Assembly (NCBI GenBank): GCA_900548875.1
Contig: URMA01000067.1
Location: 1 to 16,153 of the forward strand
Source: an uncultured Porphyromonadaceae bacterium
Lineage (GTDB): Bacteria > Bacteroidota > Bacteroidia > Bacteroidales > Muribaculaceae
Length of the DNA: 16,153 bases
Reading direction: 5' to 3'
The position numbers and the translations under genes are program-made. Positions 13,783-16,153 of the stretch are shown piece after piece. How positions within the stretch are numbered: the first letter of the stretch is position 1; each line of letters starts with the position of its first letter. Under the pieces are notes generated by a model. It did not search any database and was not told where the DNA came from. It was given only the letters and a program-made list of their open reading frames with translations.

Positions 13783-16153
13783 ATGGAAGAGAACAACAAA
13801 ACCAGTTATCAACCAACAACAGAAAGCAGTAGCGACATCCAAATCAGCGACATCATTTCCTGGACTTTCAGCCACAAGCTTTTCATCGCATTGTCAGTTA
13901 TCGTTTGCCTGCTGTTGGCAACAGTCTACATCTACCGAAGCCAATCGGTTTACAAACGGGAATCCAGCGTAATGATTCGCTCCAATGCCCAGGGGCAGTC
14001 ACAAATTGGAGAATTGGCAGCATTTGAAGACTTGGGCATGTTCAACACCGGCATCGATGTATATAACGAAATTGAAGCATTCCGCTCCCCTATTCTGATG
14101 GAAGAAGTGGTGGAACGGCTCGGGCTTAACACTACCTATACCAGCAAGAATTGGATAGGACGACTGACCGACTGGTACGGGCAATCACCCATCACCGTCA
14201 CGTTCGCCAATTCTCCGGAAAAAATAGACGGGGAAAAGCTATCTTCATTTTCGTTCAAAGTAAGTAAAGACAATCAACAGCTAATCCTAAGCGATTTTAA
14301 AGCCAACGGGAAAGACATTGAAAGTGAGAGCATAACGGCAAAACCCGGTGTCACGCAAAAGACTCCGATTGGCGACGTCACCGTCAATCCGACGCTCCTC
14401 TACAACGAAAACTTTGAAAGCCCCATCTACGTAGGACACACGCTGACGGCACTCACCGCAAAAAAATATCTTAACAGTCTGACAGCTGAACTCGCTGACA
14501 AAAAAGGGACCGTAATCAATTTCTCCATAACCGACACTTCGGAAAAACGTGCCGAGGATGTGCTGAACACGCTGTTGGATGTATATAATGAGGACTGGAT
14601 TGCCTATATGAGCCAATCGTCGCTCAACACATCGAAATTCATTAACGAACGGTTGATTGTCATTGAAAAGGAATTGGGACTCGTCGATACCGACATTGAG
14701 AAATTCAAGAGTCAGAACAAACTGCTCGACATTTCGGCCGAAACAGCACAAGTGACGGAAGAATCAAGCCGCTATTCTTCAGAAGCATTCAACATGAATA
14801 ATCAACTTTCAATAGCCAAATTCATCCGCGAATATCTTGTCGACCAGACAAAAGCGTTCGAACTGCTCCCCTCCAACTCAGGCATTGAGAACGACAATGT
14901 TGAAAGTCTAATTGCCGAATACAACAAGCTGCTGCTTGAACGCCAACGATTTGTCGACAGTAGCAGCGACAACAATCCGCTTGTCAACGATCTGAACAAG
15001 CAACTGACTCTGATGCGGTCAACCATCCTCCAATCGGTCGACAATCTGATCAACACATTGCAAATTCAAGTCGACCACCTTGCTGCACAGGAAAACAAGA
15101 TTTCTAACCGCATAACGGAAAACCCCGGCAAAGTAAGGGAACTATTATCAATTGAACGCCAGCAGAAAATTAAGGAAGAACTCTATCTGTACCTGCTTCA
15201 AAAGCGGGAAGAAAACGAGTTGTCGTCCAACATCGTGGTCAACAATACGCGTCTGCTCAAACCGGCAAGCGGCGATTCGGCCCCGATATCCCCGAAAAAA
15301 CCGATTATTCTTGCCGTCGCACTGTTGCTCGGTCTGGCAATTCCTTATGGATACATGTTCCTGATGAATATGATGGACACAACAGTCAGAGGGCGCAAGG
15401 ACATTGAACACCTGCCGGCTCCTATCATCGGCGAAGTGCCACAAATCGGAAAGTCAAGCAACGGATTCTTCGCCAAATGGCTGTCAAAGAAACAGACCGA
15501 CGACAAGCCGAAAGTTCTCGTCGTGGACCATGGACGCGACATTGCCAACGAGGCTTTCCGCGTGATTCGCACCAATCTGGACTTCATTCTCAACACGGCT
15601 TCGGAAACACAAGTACTGCTGATGACATCGTTCAACGCCGGAAGCGGCAAAACGTTCAACACCATCAACATAGCAGCCAGCCAGGCTCTGAAAGGGAAGA
15701 AAGTTGTAGTCGTTGACCTCGACATACGAAAAGGCACGCTCAGCAAATTTGTCAACTCGCCGAGCAAAGGTGTCGCAACTTTTCTCAACCATCAAGCGTT
15801 AATAGATAGCATTATCATCAAAAATGCAGGTGGCATCGAAAACCTTGACATCATCCCGACCGGATCGCTTCCTCCGAATCCTTCGGAACTGCTACTGGAC
15901 AAAAAGCTGGAAGAGCTGACGGCGGAACTCAAAAAACGCTACGACTATGTGTTGCTCGACTGTCCTCCTGCAGGTATTATCGCTGACACGTCAATTATTG
16001 CCCGTGTTGCCGACCGTACGGTTTTCGCCATCCGTGTAGGACTGCTTGACCGCCGCATGCTCCCGGATATCGAAGAACTTTGCAATACACGACAGTTCCC
16101 AAACATGATGCTGTTGCTCAACGGGTGCAAACAGTCGGCCGGATACGGCTACA
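13783..16153 (+). CDS. Polysaccharide co-polymerase / BY-kinase (Wzc-like), 3' end outside window
   Basis: The frame is open from ATG 13783 to the window end (790 codons visible). The N-terminal Wzz domain has TM1 (about 33-51), a long periplasmic region with coiled-coil-rich helices, a PISPKKP proline motif (about 501-508) and TM2 (507-528). The cytoplasmic tyrosine kinase domain follows: IANEAFRVIRTNLDF, Walker A FNAGSGKT (617-624, Lys623), Walker A' VVVVDLDIRKG (641-651) and Walker B YVLLDCPPAG (722-731). The last visible residues, GYGY, look like the start of the C-terminal tyrosine cluster, whose phosphorylation cycle controls polymer length with the Wza-like partner. Walker A reads GSGKT rather than the GEGKS/T of proteobacterial Wzc. 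Only a short tail should be missing. Confidence 0.95.
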   Translation, partial: MEENNKTSYQPTTESSSDIQISDIISWTFSHKLFIALSVIVCLLLATVYIYRSQSVYKRESSVMIRSNAQGQSQIGELAAFEDLGMFNTGIDVYNEIEAFRSPILMEEVVERLGLNTTYTSKNWIGRLTDWYGQSPITVTFANSPEKIDGEKLSSFSFKVSKDNQQLILSDFKANGKDIESESITAKPGVTQKTPIGDVTVNPTLLYNENFESPIYVGHTLTALTAKKYLNSLTAELADKKGTVINFSITDTSEKRAEDVLNTLLDVYNEDWIAYMSQSSLNTSKFINERLIVIEKELGLVDTDIEKFKSQNKLLDISAETAQVTEESSRYSSEAFNMNNQLSIAKFIREYLVDQTKAFELLPSNSGIENDNVESLIAEYNKLLLERQRFVDSSSDNNPLVNDLNKQLTLMRSTILQSVDNLINTLQIQVDHLAAQENKISNRITENPGKVRELLSIERQQKIKEELYLYLLQKREENELSSNIVVNNTRLLKPASGDSAPISPKKPIILAVALLLGLAIPYGYMFLMNMMDTTVRGRKDIEHLPAPIIGEVPQIGKSSNGFFAKWLSKKQTDDKPKVLVVDHGRDIANEAFRVIRTNLDFILNTASETQVLLMTSFNAGSGKTFNTINIAASQALKGKKVVVVDLDIRKGTLSKFVNSPSKGVATFLNHQALIDSIIIKNAGGIENLDIIPTGSLPPNPSELLLDKKLEELTAELKKRYDYVLLDCPPAGIIADTSIIARVADRTVFAIRVGLLDRRMLPDIEELCNTRQFPNMMLLLNGCKQSAGYGY

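Noticed and set aside
1..16153. CRISPR arrays, toxin-antitoxin pairs, riboswitches
   Set aside because: No regularly spaced direct repeats, no recognisable toxin-antitoxin pair, and no known riboswitch consensus were seen in the intergenic regions.

Overview
The window looks like chromosomal DNA of a Bacteroidales bacterium (Bacteroides/Parabacteroides/Prevotella relatives; I cannot place it lower from sequence alone). Reasons: promoters of the Bacteroidota type (TAnnTTTG at -7, TTTG near -33, clearest before the tRNA gene), AT-rich gene starts without Shine-Dalgarno sequences, many lipoproteins, a C-terminal tail resembling type IX secretion sorting domains, and a capsule/EPS export pair in which the chain-length regulator is fused to a BY-kinase.

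Left part (1-3235): the window opens inside a LacI-family regulator that stops at 175-177, soon after entering its sensor domain, so it is probably broken. It is followed by an intact two-domain protein: an ADP-ribosylglycohydrolase joined to a second domain like the A1S_2505 family. This gene converges on trpB2, a stand-alone tryptophan synthase beta chain on the minus strand. The 483 bases between them hold several hairpins, a shared bidirectional terminator, and a previously unremarked MITE-like insertion (1637-1850) with 19-bp terminal inverted repeats (18/19 identical) and a perfect 5-bp target duplication TTTAA. It sits between the trpB stop codon and its terminator.

Middle part (3328-9396, all minus strand): a four-gene efflux operon reading outer-membrane factor (TolC type), periplasmic adaptor lipoprotein, RND permease, and a small PII-like protein of the group found beside RND/metal efflux genes. 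It ends in a strong intrinsic terminator. Upstream lies a self-contained tRNA-Val(TAC) gene on the minus strand with its own textbook promoter and terminator.

Right part (9858-16153): a minus-strand gene for a secreted 657-residue protein, built of three copies of an unfamiliar ~115-residue module alternating with two fibronectin type III domains and ending in a sorting-type tail. Divergent from it is a small helical lipoprotein, and then the start of a plus-strand exopolysaccharide/capsule locus: a Wza-like export lipoprotein and a Wzz/Wzc-type tyrosine kinase cut by the window end at its tyrosine cluster. The main points for a second look are the MITE-like element, the glycohydrolase fusion, the PII-RND coupling and the repeated module of the secreted protein.
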